Assembly (NCBI GenBank): GCA_023898385.1
Contig: CP060220.1
Span: forward strand, 2,046,001-2,110,000
Direction: 5' to 3'
DNA: 64,000 nucleotides
DNA from: Pseudobdellovibrionaceae bacterium
Lineage (GTDB): Bacteria; Bdellovibrionota; Bdellovibrionia; Bdellovibrionales; UBA1609
In this document: in pieces, positions 17,735 through 26,121 of the stretch
How positions within the stretch are numbered: the first letter of the stretch is position 1
Layout of the letters: each line of letters begins with the position of its first letter
The notes under the pieces: model-generated
What the model saw: only the letters and a program-made list of their open reading frames with translations
What the model was told of the DNA's origin: nothing
Database searches by the model: none
Translations under genes and position numbers: made by a program

Positions 17735-18835
17735 ATGATTGTCGAATGCCCCCGGTGTGGCTTTTCGCAGCCTAAAGATCGCTATTGCGCCAACTGCGGC
17801 GTGGATATGGACAACTACAAACCCGAGCCCAAACCGTGGCACAAAAAACTTGTGGGCAGCATGGTGTTTCAAATCTTTTTGGCGGTGTGGGCTGTTGCAG
17901 CTATGGTGTTCTTTATTTTTCAAGGCCAACAAGATCAATTCAACAACGAACTGCAAAGAGCCCAACAACTCGGCGAGGCTGATACCAGCAACGAGATGAC
18001 TGTGGACGAAAAACCCACGTCAAAATCAACTTCTGCTCCAACGCAAAACCAAGGGCGCACAAACAACAAGGCGGCCATTTCAAAGCCAACTGCCCCAACC
18101 GAAACCAAGCCCCCTAGAGACTCTGAAGATGACGAATTGGCAAAGGAATATGCCGATTATGATTTTGATCAACCCGCAAAAACCAAGGCTGTCGTTGACG
18201 AAGAACCTGAGAGTGTCGACGAAGACGGTTCAAATATTAAATCTATCTCCCCATCCGGTCTTTTTGAGTCTGAGGACACCTTAAAATCCATTGATGCCCC
18301 CACAGAGGTCACTGTCCGATTTGCTGAGGTTTCTGCGAATTTTATTTCGACTTTAGCCAGTCAAGGTGAAGTGCTTACCGACGCCGGTGGGTTTAAGGTG
18401 TTTAGTGTGGCTCATCAGGGTCCGCTGGGGGCGCTACTTGACCGCGATCCCGGCAGCCGATTTCTTGGCCGAGATCATTCACAGGGTTTTGGCTCATCGG
18501 GAATAGAGCTTAGCTATGTGAGTCAAGAGGACGGCGATTATTTGGGACTTACCTTTCAAGTAAAACCCACTTTTGAAAACAAACAAGTTACGGTGAAACT
18601 GCAAGGGCAAGTCAATCTAAAGTATGAGGATCCCAGAAGCACGAATCCGGCCCCCATTTCAGGACGGTACACCTTTCAGCCCGGTCGCGTATTGGTGATT
18701 TCTGGAATTCTGCCGCACGAAGCTGTAGCACCATCTTTACTAGATGCCCTGGGCGGCACGCCGATCAGCGCCATGGGCTCTGTGGACTTTAAATCTCGGG
18801 CCAGCGACGTCATAATGCTGGTTCACCCCTACTAA
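17735..18835 (+). CDS. Zinc-ribbon membrane protein of unknown function
   Basis: 366 residues. A short N-terminal zinc ribbon (CPRC at 5-8, CANC at 18-21) is followed by one membrane helix (about 44-65, FLAVWAVAAMVFFIF), a long low-complexity acidic/Ser/Thr/Pro linker (about 75-180) and a folded C-terminal domain of about 180 residues. I do not recognise the C-terminal domain. The topology suggests a cytoplasmic ribbon with the main domain in the periplasm. It is transcribed divergently from the dcw operon. Confidence 0.7.
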   Translation: MIVECPRCGFSQPKDRYCANCGVDMDNYKPEPKPWHKKLVGSMVFQIFLAVWAVAAMVFFIFQGQQDQFNNELQRAQQLGEADTSNEMTVDEKPTSKSTSAPTQNQGRTNNKAAISKPTAPTETKPPRDSEDDELAKEYADYDFDQPAKTKAVVDEEPESVDEDGSNIKSISPSGLFESEDTLKSIDAPTEVTVRFAEVSANFISTLASQGEVLTDAGGFKVFSVAHQGPLGALLDRDPGSRFLGRDHSQGFGSSGIELSYVSQEDGDYLGLTFQVKPTFENKQVTVKLQGQVNLKYEDPRSTNPAPISGRYTFQPGRVLVISGILPHEAVAPSLLDALGGTPISAMGSVDFKSRASDVIMLVHPY

Positions 18836-18919
18836 CGCGCCATTCATTGAAAGAAGAGTGACACGCTACCCGCAAATTTCTATAAAAAAATATTCAAATA
18901 TTCTGAGGGGAAATGCAAA

Positions 18920-19525
18920 GTGAATAAGTTCTCGCGCTTTCATATGCGACCAGGCTGGATAGAAGTCATCGTTGGATGTATGTTCAGCGGGAAAACCGAA
19001 GAACTCCTCACTGAGATTCGACGTTGCCGAATTGCTAAACAAAACTTCCAATTGTTTAAACCTAAAACTGACAATCGATACTCAGATACAGATGTGGCGT
19101 CACACAACAAAAATAGCTGGCCATCACAGGTCGTCCATAGCTCTGGTGAAATTTTGGACAGTCTACTGCCAAATACCCATGTTGTGGCTATCGATGAAAC
19201 CCAGTTTTTTGACTTTGGAATCATCGAGGTCTGCACGACCATCGCCAATAGCGGTAAGCGGGTGATTTTGGCCGGACTTGACACCGACTGGAGGGGCCGC
19301 CCCTTCGGTCCGATGCCACAACTCTTAGCCATTGCCGAGGTGGTCAAAAAACAATATGCCATTTGTATGGTGTGTGGCGACCCCGCCACGCGCACACAAA
19401 GGATAGTGGCAGCAGAGGATGACATACTTTTAGGCTCTACTGAAGCCTATGAGGCGTGCTGCCGCACTCATTTTGATTCTGGATCGATCAGTGCTCAGCA
19501 CTTGCCACCCACGATTTCGCCCTAA
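18920..19525 (+). CDS. tdk: Thymidine kinase (type II)
   Basis: Salvage enzyme phosphorylating thymidine. P-loop GCMFSGKTEEL starts at residue 19, the DETQFFD catalytic/Walker B segment is at 92-98, the lasso region contains CMVCGDPATRTQR, and CCRTHF near the end completes the usual zinc ligands (C-x2-C plus C-x2-H). Length 201 fits. The start is GTG at 18920 with GAGGGG nine bases upstream; ATG at 18944 is an alternative. Confidence 0.93.
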   Translation: MNKFSRFHMRPGWIEVIVGCMFSGKTEELLTEIRRCRIAKQNFQLFKPKTDNRYSDTDVASHNKNSWPSQVVHSSGEILDSLLPNTHVVAIDETQFFDFGIIEVCTTIANSGKRVILAGLDTDWRGRPFGPMPQLLAIAEVVKKQYAICMVCGDPATRTQRIVAAEDDILLGSTEAYEACCRTHFDSGSISAQHLPPTISP

Positions 19526-19637
19526 TCCTGTTGAAAAAAGGCGGATAACGAACTCAGACCCTTGATAAATCGGCCTTTTATGACCATAATCTCCCCAATG
19601 AAATTTAGCAAAATAACGCTATTTTTGTGAGGGCCCC

Positions 19638-20168
19638 ATGGATCACTTAAAATTAAAAACTCTCATTTCTGAAGAACAAATTTCTGAACGCGTTCGAGAA
19701 CTGGGGCGACAAATCACAAAGCGGTTTAAAAATGAGCCACTGGTTGCCGTTTGTGTATTAAATGGCGCGATTTTATTTTTTTCTGATTTGGTTCGCGAAA
19801 TTGATGCCGACGTCACATGTGAGTTTATTGGGCTATCCAGCTATGGCGCGGGCACTTACTCTACGGGAGACGTCAGAATTACTGCTGACTTCTCACATTC
19901 GGTTAGAAATAAACATATCTTGATTGTCGAGGATATTATCGACTCTGGCCTCACCATGAGTTACCTGCAGCAAAATCTTAAATCGCGAGGTGCCAAAAGC
20001 ATCACAACGGCCACGCTTCTGCATAAACCAAAGGCTCAAAAAACCGAATGCGAAGTAGACTTTGTTGGTTTTGAAATTCCCAATGACTTTGTCGTGGGCT
20101 ATGGCCTGGACTACCAGGGATATTATCGAAATTTACCCTATATCGCTCAAGTTCAAAATATCAACTAG
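19638..20168 (+). CDS. hpt: Hypoxanthine phosphoribosyltransferase
   Basis: Purine-salvage enzyme making IMP/GMP from base and PRPP. The PRPP loop ILIVEDIIDSGLTM is at 94-107, LNGAILFFSDL and SYGAGTYSTGDV earlier, and FVVGYGLDYQGYYRNLPYI at the end: a typical Hpt of 176 residues. ATG at 19638. It follows tdk by 112 bases, so two salvage genes stand together, and it ends at a strong terminator. Confidence 0.95.
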   Translation: MDHLKLKTLISEEQISERVRELGRQITKRFKNEPLVAVCVLNGAILFFSDLVREIDADVTCEFIGLSSYGAGTYSTGDVRITADFSHSVRNKHILIVEDIIDSGLTMSYLQQNLKSRGAKSITTATLLHKPKAQKTECEVDFVGFEIPNDFVVGYGLDYQGYYRNLPYIAQVQNIN

Positions 20169-20207
20169 AACCTGGTAATTTTATTTAAACCGGGTTGATT
20201 TATTTTT
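20169..20207 (+). terminator. Intrinsic terminator after hpt
   Basis: AACCTGGT (20169-20176) pairs with ACCGGGTT (20189-20196) with one G-T pair, followed by GATTTATTTTT. It lies immediately after the hpt stop and in front of the convergent mltD-like gene. Confidence 0.75.
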
Positions 20208-21666
20208 CAGGGATAATTATTTTCTGCCCGGCGCGAATGCTTCTGGCATTCCCAATATTGTTTACTTCTTGAATAGCTCGAACACTCACCCCAAACCGCT
20301 GAGCCAATTCACTGAGCGTTTCACCACTGGCAATTCGATAGCTGCGAGTTCCGGTAAAATCTGATTTTTGATCTTTCATTTTACTCATTTCATCCAAGGC
20401 CACTTGATAGCTCGATTGAGGCACGTAAACAAAGTCTTTCAGCCCCAGAGTGTACCAACCGCGCCAAAAAGTACTTTTTAGTTGAGGGTTAAATTCCTTA
20501 GCCGAGCTTACATTTTCACTGAACCACCGTACTAGAGTTTGTTTATTGATATTTTTAGTCAATGCCAGCTTCTGCACAGGCAATGGGGGTGCCCAGTAGG
20601 CTTTTCCAAAAATTTTGTCTGCGTTTTTTTCCACGTGAAGGGCTGCTAAAAAGCTAGAATAGAAATTAGCCGAGGCAAAACCAAAGCGATGTTTTCTCAC
20701 ATCCACAAGCTCTACCAGAGACGAAGCATTGTACTTTTTTAAAAGGTTTCTAATTCCAGAGGGTCCATGATTGTAAGCTGTTACTGCCAAGGGCCAATCC
20801 TGCAAAATGTCGTAATTAATTTTCAAAAAACGAGCCGCGGATCGCGTGGCAGTCAAAGGATCGTTGCGCTCATCAGCAGCATTCGTGATGCGCATAAAAC
20901 GACGCCCCGTGGATCGCATAAACTGCCATATACCACTAGCACCCACTTTTGAGCGAGCCTTCACATTGAACGAACTTTCTACAAAGGGAAGTCTTGTTAA
21001 TTCAACGGGAAGTCCCGCTTCGCGAAAAATCTGTTCCATTTCTTTAATGTAACTGCCTGAGTAGTAAATACCTTTATAGAATCTATCTTTTTGCCCTAAC
21101 TGAAATCGCAGACGCTTTTTGGTGGTTGCTTCTTTAAATTTATTTTCTTCCTCAACTCGCGAGAACAAATGCCAATATCTAAGATCTTCTCCTTCAAGGC
21201 CAGATGGGTCTTTTACCGCCTGAAGCTTCAAAAGCCTTTGTTTGATCTTGTCCTTCGACTGCTTAACCAGATTCTGCCGTGCTCGTTGCTTGGCTCGATC
21301 AGACAATTTGGCGTCGGCCATGATGTCTGTAAAATCGACGACCTCGTAGATTAAATGCACATAACGACTGTCGTGTAACAAGCCCTGATCTGTGGTGTAC
21401 TTGGCATAGATATCGACCCAAAATCCCACTCGCTCTTGCAGCTCTTCAGGGGTCTTAAATGTGTCAACGCCGTAGCCAATGGCCTGCCCCTGCTCACCGT
21501 ATTTTGGCGCTTCCCACTGACGTGCCTGATTGATGTCAAAGTTTTCAAGATCATCTAAAAACATCACTGGCGTGTCACCATCATTGGGCGATTCTAACTC
21601 TTCAGATAAGACGGGCGGAATATTCCACATAAACAAAAGTAGCAATAAGCCCATTATAAATCTCAT
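20200..21666 (-). CDS. MltD-like membrane-bound lytic murein transglycosylase
   Basis: Cleaves glycan strands between MurNAc and GlcNAc, leaving anhydro ends. Signal peptide at residues 1-21, a long helical region, then an SLT/lysozyme-like domain with catalytic Glu230 in LPFVESSFN followed by SKVGASGIWQFM, and one C-terminal LysM domain (about 443-486, RIASGETLSELAQRFGV) for murein binding. Length is 488. There is no lipobox Cys, unlike E. coli MltD. It overlaps the upstream PBP4 gene by ATGA, so the two murein hydrolases are co-expressed. Confidence 0.9.
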   Translation of the reverse strand: MRFIMGLLLLLFMWNIPPVLSEELESPNDGDTPVMFLDDLENFDINQARQWEAPKYGEQGQAIGYGVDTFKTPEELQERVGFWVDIYAKYTTDQGLLHDSRYVHLIYEVVDFTDIMADAKLSDRAKQRARQNLVKQSKDKIKQRLLKLQAVKDPSGLEGEDLRYWHLFSRVEEENKFKEATTKKRLRFQLGQKDRFYKGIYYSGSYIKEMEQIFREAGLPVELTRLPFVESSFNVKARSKVGASGIWQFMRSTGRRFMRITNAADERNDPLTATRSAARFLKINYDILQDWPLAVTAYNHGPSGIRNLLKKYNASSLVELVDVRKHRFGFASANFYSSFLAALHVEKNADKIFGKAYWAPPLPVQKLALTKNINKQTLVRWFSENVSSAKEFNPQLKSTFWRGWYTLGLKDFVYVPQSSYQVALDEMSKMKDQKSDFTGTRSYRIASGETLSELAQRFGVSVRAIQEVNNIGNARSIRAGQKIIIPEK

Positions 21667-23198
21667 TGATGGTCTCCTGCCAACGTTTCGGCAAACCGGT
21701 CAAATAACCTTCTTGCTTCAAATGTCTTATTGGCCTTGCCGTTGTATAAAAACACAAAAGTAAACTGACGCCCATCAGGTCGGCCCACGTAACCGGCCAA
21801 ACCGGACACGCCAGTGAGGTGACCGGTTTTTGCCCTTAACAGTCCTTCAGCGTTTGTGTCTTTAAGGCGCTTTTCTAGGGTGCCATCAACACCAGCAATA
21901 GGCAGAGCCGACGCCAGCTCGGGATAAATACGAAAGCTGTTTTTCAGGTGCACCAAAATAGTGTGCAAATCTCTAGGTCTAAAATTATTACGCCTCGATA
22001 GCCCCGAAGGGTTTGTCATTGCAAAATGACCCGGCTTGATTCCAAGCTGGTGCACGTAATCTCTAATCACTCCCAAGCCTGTTTCCATAGACGCGGGCGT
22101 ACCTTTTAACTCCGCCGCAAGATTTTTAGTCATAATCTCAGCTATATAGTTGTTCGAGAACTTCATCATGCCCGCTACAAGTTCGGGCAATGGGCGGCTG
22201 TCCACATCGGCTAATGTGGCGGCCCCCTTGGGCACCACTCCAAGACGAACGCTGCCACGAACGGTAACGCCTCTTTGTTTTAAAAAGGACACCAAATTGT
22301 AACCCGCCCATAATCCTGGCTTCGATATGGATTTATAAAAAACGGTCTCTTTTTGATCCACGCCCATCTGACCAGTGACCACGATCTTATCCACAAAATT
22401 TTGTGACGCAGATACCTTTCGAGTAGTTTCTTCTCGACTGACCTGCAGCTGCGGTGATGTGCCTGGCAGAGCTGTTTTGGCTTTGTTAGACAGTCCAAGA
22501 TATTCATTGGCCGGATCCAAGTAGACTTTTACAGGATCACCGGTTTCATCGCCTGGACGCACGAAAACATTGGCTGCACTCCAATTGAATGTCATTGCAC
22601 CAATGGGCGCGTCATAGGCCCGATCCACTCGACTGGGGTCTCGACCGGGATCAAATCGAACTTGATCAAACCGACTATCATCAACAACAATGTCGCCTTC
22701 TATGATTTTTATATCAGTGCGTAGAAACTCATTTACTAGATACCACATGGTTTCTGATACAAAACCAGCATCACCTCCCCCGTTTAAATACAGATCTCCC
22801 TTTAATACGCCCGCCTCCCTGGGGGCTTTTGACTGCAGTCGGGTAACAAATTTATGGCCCACGGGGAATCGCTCTAGGATCGCCCCTGCTGTCACAATCT
22901 TGGTTAATGAAGCAGGCGTAAATTTTTTTTCTGCATTCAGGTCGAGTAGTTTCACTTCTGCATTTTCGCCAGCGTAACTGATGTACAGCCCAAGATCTGA
23001 TTTTTTAAAACCTTGCTTTTTAATTTCACTTTCTAGATTTTTTACCAGCAGCTCTTTCCACTCCTGGGAAAAACAGGGGACAGCCAAAAATATGAAGCCG
23101 AAACAAATTGATAAACTGGTTGCTCGTAAAAGGTATGCAGACAACGCCTCCCCCTTTTTTTGATTCATCAGTATAGGCAGATCCATTTGGTTTTGCAA
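21663..23198 (-). CDS. dacB: D-alanyl-D-alanine carboxypeptidase/endopeptidase (PBP4, DacB-like)
   Basis: Class C penicillin-binding protein (peptidase S13) of the periplasm. A signal peptide ends near PCFSQ. SxxK is PASLTK (Ser97-Lys100), SxN is FSNNYIAE and KTG is RAKTGHLTG, so the active site is complete. A large inserted domain between SxxK and SxN is typical of PBP4. Length is about 511. The start is uncertain: TTG at 23198, ATG at 23186 or 23168, none with a clear ribosome site. It overlaps the transglycosylase gene by four bases. Confidence 0.92.
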   Translation of the reverse strand: MQNQMDLPILMNQKKGEALSAYLLRATSLSICFGFIFLAVPCFSQEWKELLVKNLESEIKKQGFKKSDLGLYISYAGENAEVKLLDLNAEKKFTPASLTKIVTAGAILERFPVGHKFVTRLQSKAPREAGVLKGDLYLNGGGDAGFVSETMWYLVNEFLRTDIKIIEGDIVVDDSRFDQVRFDPGRDPSRVDRAYDAPIGAMTFNWSAANVFVRPGDETGDPVKVYLDPANEYLGLSNKAKTALPGTSPQLQVSREETTRKVSASQNFVDKIVVTGQMGVDQKETVFYKSISKPGLWAGYNLVSFLKQRGVTVRGSVRLGVVPKGAATLADVDSRPLPELVAGMMKFSNNYIAEIMTKNLAAELKGTPASMETGLGVIRDYVHQLGIKPGHFAMTNPSGLSRRNNFRPRDLHTILVHLKNSFRIYPELASALPIAGVDGTLEKRLKDTNAEGLLRAKTGHLTGVSGLAGYVGRPDGRQFTFVFLYNGKANKTFEARRLFDRFAETLAGDHQ

Positions 23199-23259
23199 CG
23201 CATTACATGGGTATGAATTTGTAAATACATGGCTTATGTTTTGTTACCATATTTTAACT

Positions 23260-24162
23260 ATGTCACTACCCATGCATAAAGTCCTAATTGTGGATGACGA
23301 ACCCCACGTGCTCGAGTCCATACGTCGATTGCTTCGTAAGCACTATGAAGTTCTAACCTGCAATAGTCCCAAACAGGCCCTACAAATAGTGTCGACCAAC
23401 AAAGATTTGGCTGTGGTCATTTCAGACTATCAAATGCCTGAAGAAAACGGGGTGGACTTTCTTTTGCAGATTAAAACACTGGTTCCGCAGGCCGTGCGCA
23501 CTATTCTGTCTGGACAAATTGACAACCAACAATTGATGCGAGCAATTAATCTTGCTGAGATTCACCGGATTATATTGAAGCCTTGGGACAACGATTACCT
23601 ACTTCTGCAAATCGCCGAGTCCGTGCAAGCCCATGCACTTTTGAAAGATCGTGCCGCATTCAGGTACCTTTCCATCACCGACCCTATCACCGGGCTATAC
23701 AATCACCGATATTTTCAGGAGCAACTCAACCTCCAAATGAACTCGGCTAAAAATAATGATAAACCGATATCTGTAATTATGATTGATGTGGATCACTTTA
23801 AAAGTTTTAACGACCGATATGGACATCCCGAAGGCGATCGCCTCTTGTCCATGGTCGGGTCCGTCATTCAAAAACACTGCCCTCCCCATGGCGTGGCCTG
23901 TCGCTATGGTGGAGAGGAGTTTGCCATGATCCTGGCGGGCAAGTCTTTGCAGGATGCCGGAATCATTGCCGAGCAAATCCGGGCCCAAATTGAATGTGAA
24001 GATTACGCGGGCCCCAATCAACAACGGTTGTTTATTACGGCAAGTTTCGGGGTGGCTAGCTTTCCGGAACACGGAAATAAGCCTCGAGAAATTGTGAGCG
24101 CTGCTGATACCGCACTTTACAAAGCAAAAGCTGATGGCCGAAATCGCGTGGTGATTACTTAG
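23260..24162 (+). CDS. Receiver-GGDEF response regulator, probable diguanylate cyclase
   Basis: An N-terminal CheY-like receiver (KVLIVDDEP; phospho-acceptor Asp in VVISDYQMPEENG; KPWDND) followed by a GGDEF domain with intact RYGGEEF active site and a preceding DVDHFKSFNDRYGH metal/substrate segment. It should make c-di-GMP in response to phosphorylation. I see no RxxD inhibitory site before GGEEF. The receiver is of the type seen in RpfG-like proteins. I choose ATG at 23260; 23236 (upstream extension) and 23272 (MHKVLIV) are alternatives without good ribosome sites. No partner kinase is adjacent. Confidence 0.9.
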   Translation: MSLPMHKVLIVDDEPHVLESIRRLLRKHYEVLTCNSPKQALQIVSTNKDLAVVISDYQMPEENGVDFLLQIKTLVPQAVRTILSGQIDNQQLMRAINLAEIHRIILKPWDNDYLLLQIAESVQAHALLKDRAAFRYLSITDPITGLYNHRYFQEQLNLQMNSAKNNDKPISVIMIDVDHFKSFNDRYGHPEGDRLLSMVGSVIQKHCPPHGVACRYGGEEFAMILAGKSLQDAGIIAEQIRAQIECEDYAGPNQQRLFITASFGVASFPEHGNKPREIVSAADTALYKAKADGRNRVVIT

Positions 24163-24180
24163 CTAAAGATCCAGTTGTAT

Positions 24181-24226
24181 TTTTGCAACTCAGGGCGTTG
24201 CTAAGCCGACGCTGTGAGTTGCAAAA
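24181..24226. terminator. Strong hairpin after the GGDEF gene
   Basis: TTTTGCAACTCA (24181-24192) and its perfect 12-base complement (24215-24226) enclose 22 bases with an inner GCGT/ACGC pairing. No U-run follows on either strand. It could be a terminator, a transcript stabiliser or a small-RNA-like element. Confidence 0.45.
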
Positions 24227-24274
24227 GAAACCAGATTCCTAACAACGCTAAGTTTTAGATGATACCCTTTTAAA

Positions 24275-25213
24275 ATGTCGCGAAAAGATTGGTTTTTAGT
24301 TTTGTCCATCGTCCCCGCTGTTTGGGGGCTTGATATGATCACCAAGTTCTGGGCTTTAGAAACCTTAGCTTCTAACCCCAAATTCTACGGCATCCTTGGC
24401 TTGGTCTTGCACCGCAACCCCGGTGCCATGCTAGGAATGTTTTCAGACCTTCCACCTCTTCTTCGCATAGTCTCGTTATCCACAGGTGGCGCCTTTTTAG
24501 TTTTTATCTATGCGTTTATTCAATACTTATTGCCCAGCAAGTTTATCTACATGCGCGCAGGAATGTCACTCTTGCTTGGTGGTATTTTGGGCAACGTCAC
24601 TGATCGCATCATCTGGGGATCTGTGGTTGATTTTCTAATTATCGGAAAACCCCCTATTTCCACAGCAGCGTTCAATGTGGCCGATGCCATTCAATGGGTG
24701 GGATACTTTCTTATCGTTGCGTTTCTCATTCGGGAAGGCGGTCGTTTATGGCCTGAGAGCAACACAAGAAAAATGGTCTGGGTCAATCCCCACTTTCAGT
24801 TGAAGTATATATTTGTCCTGCTCACTGTAGGATTGGGATTTTCCATAATTAGTGGCGTATTCTCTTATACGTATATTAAAGTCGTCATTGACGATTTTGT
24901 TGTTGGCGACCCTACGGCCAGTGAACATCGATTTCTTGTTCCATTTCTTCTCACTTTTTGTGTAATTTCTTTGGTTTTTTTGCTGGTCTTGTTCACCATT
25001 GGTCGCATCCTTTCTCACCGAACCGCGGGCCCGCTCTATGCCTTTGAAAAATATCTGGACGAACTTCTTGAAGGGCGCACCCGAATTTTTCGCCTACGAG
25101 CAGGAGATGAATTTCGACACCTTGAAGAACTTGGTGATCGACTGCGCGCCCGTTTGGTACCAGACCCCGCCGATCGAGAAGATGGGCCAGCGCCTACAGA
25201 CTTGAATTCGTGA
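24275..25213 (+). CDS. lspA: Signal peptidase II (LspA) with C-terminal two-helix HAMP extension
   Basis: The N-terminal ~160 residues form a complete lipoprotein signal peptidase: four membrane helices, HRNPGAMLGMF, and the two catalytic aspartates in GNVTDR (Asp110) and FNVADA (Asp137), with VVDF between. After residue 170 there are two more helices (about 178-203 and 220-243) separated by a short periplasmic loop, then a HAMP-like module (RILSHRTAGPLYAFEKYL ... GDEFRHLEELGDRLRARL, about 240-295). LspA is normally 150-180 residues; this is 312. The extension resembles a sensor or adaptor module without an output domain. It ends convergently, overlapping the exonuclease gene by 20 bases. Confidence 0.85.
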   Translation: MSRKDWFLVLSIVPAVWGLDMITKFWALETLASNPKFYGILGLVLHRNPGAMLGMFSDLPPLLRIVSLSTGGAFLVFIYAFIQYLLPSKFIYMRAGMSLLLGGILGNVTDRIIWGSVVDFLIIGKPPISTAAFNVADAIQWVGYFLIVAFLIREGGRLWPESNTRKMVWVNPHFQLKYIFVLLTVGLGFSIISGVFSYTYIKVVIDDFVVGDPTASEHRFLVPFLLTFCVISLVFLLVLFTIGRILSHRTAGPLYAFEKYLDELLEGRTRIFRLRAGDEFRHLEELGDRLRARLVPDPADREDGPAPTDLNS

Positions 25214-26024
25214 TTTTATTGAAAAAGTAACGTTTTGGTACAACGGCACTCAGATCATCTTTTGCCACCAAAAAATCACCTTTATATGTTCTAACTATAC
25301 CCTCAGGATGAACGGTCCTCGCTTGACCCTTTCGCGACCCACCCTGATAGACGATTTGCACGGGTTGCTTAGACTCAGCTGCTTCTACCAACGCACGATA
25401 ACTGGGTTGAGATTTAAGAGCCAAAATGGAGTAATCACTCCAAGCCAATTTCACCTTTTGATACTTCACGATGTCACTCATAGATTTCACTTCACCAATT
25501 CGCTTAAAACACTCGACTGTCAGCCGCAAGCCTTGTTTTGCATCATCGAGCGCTCGATGCGCTTGAGCTTCTGGAAATTTTAAAAAGCTCACCAATGTCT
25601 GCAGTTTGTGATTAGGGCTCTCAGGGATGGCTCGCCTCGACAACAGACTGGAGCAAAGCACGGGTCGCTCTGGAAATTTTAATTTTTTTCTTTCAAACTC
25701 TATGGCCAAGAATCCCATATCAAAGGGAGCGTGGTGGGCCACCAAATATCCGTCTTGAACAAAGTTCCAAAACTCTTCAATTTTTTCAGATATTTGTGGT
25801 GCCCCCTCAACCATACTGTTACTGATTCCGTGAATATTAATCACTTCTTGCGACATTAACGCCGTCGGTTTGATAAGTGTTTGAAATGTATCCACAACTT
25901 CGCCGCCCTTCCACTTCACGGCGGCCATTTCACAAATTTCAGCACCCAGTGGATATTTACCGGTGGTTTCCAAATCAAAGGCAATAATTGTTTCTTCTTT
26001 CCAGTTCTTACTATCGATCATCAA
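25194..26024 (-). CDS. DnaQ-like 3'-5' exonuclease with C-terminal WYL-like domain
   Basis: DEDDh exonuclease: FDLETTGKYPLG (Asp17/Glu19), the second motif in VAHHAPFDMGFL, and HRALDDAKQ near 163-171 supply the catalytic residues. From about residue 190 a second domain follows (VQIVYQGGSRKGQARTVHPE ... FLVAKDDLSAVVPKRYFFNKI) that resembles a WYL ligand-binding domain. A repair or proofreading exonuclease is clear; coupling to a WYL-like sensor is unusual. It is transcribed divergently from the RND gene. The start at 26024 has two consecutive ATG codons. Confidence 0.85.
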   Translation of the reverse strand: MMIDSKNWKEETIIAFDLETTGKYPLGAEICEMAAVKWKGGEVVDTFQTLIKPTALMSQEVINIHGISNSMVEGAPQISEKIEEFWNFVQDGYLVAHHAPFDMGFLAIEFERKKLKFPERPVLCSSLLSRRAIPESPNHKLQTLVSFLKFPEAQAHRALDDAKQGLRLTVECFKRIGEVKSMSDIVKYQKVKLAWSDYSILALKSQPSYRALVEAAESKQPVQIVYQGGSRKGQARTVHPEGIVRTYKGDFLVAKDDLSAVVPKRYFFNKITNSSL

Positions 26025-26121
26025 AAAGTCCCTAGCTTAAATGGCTAACTTTAGTCTATAGCAGTTATACACAGTCGCAATTAACTACATTCTACAAATA
26101 AACAATATTATATTAATAAAT
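26025..26121. promoter_or_regulatory. AT-rich divergent promoter region
   Basis: 97-base gap between the exonuclease gene and the RND gene. The RND-proximal 40 bases are almost pure A/T (ATATTATATTAATAAAT). Promoters for both directions must lie here, but I cannot fix the hexamers with confidence. Confidence 0.4.
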
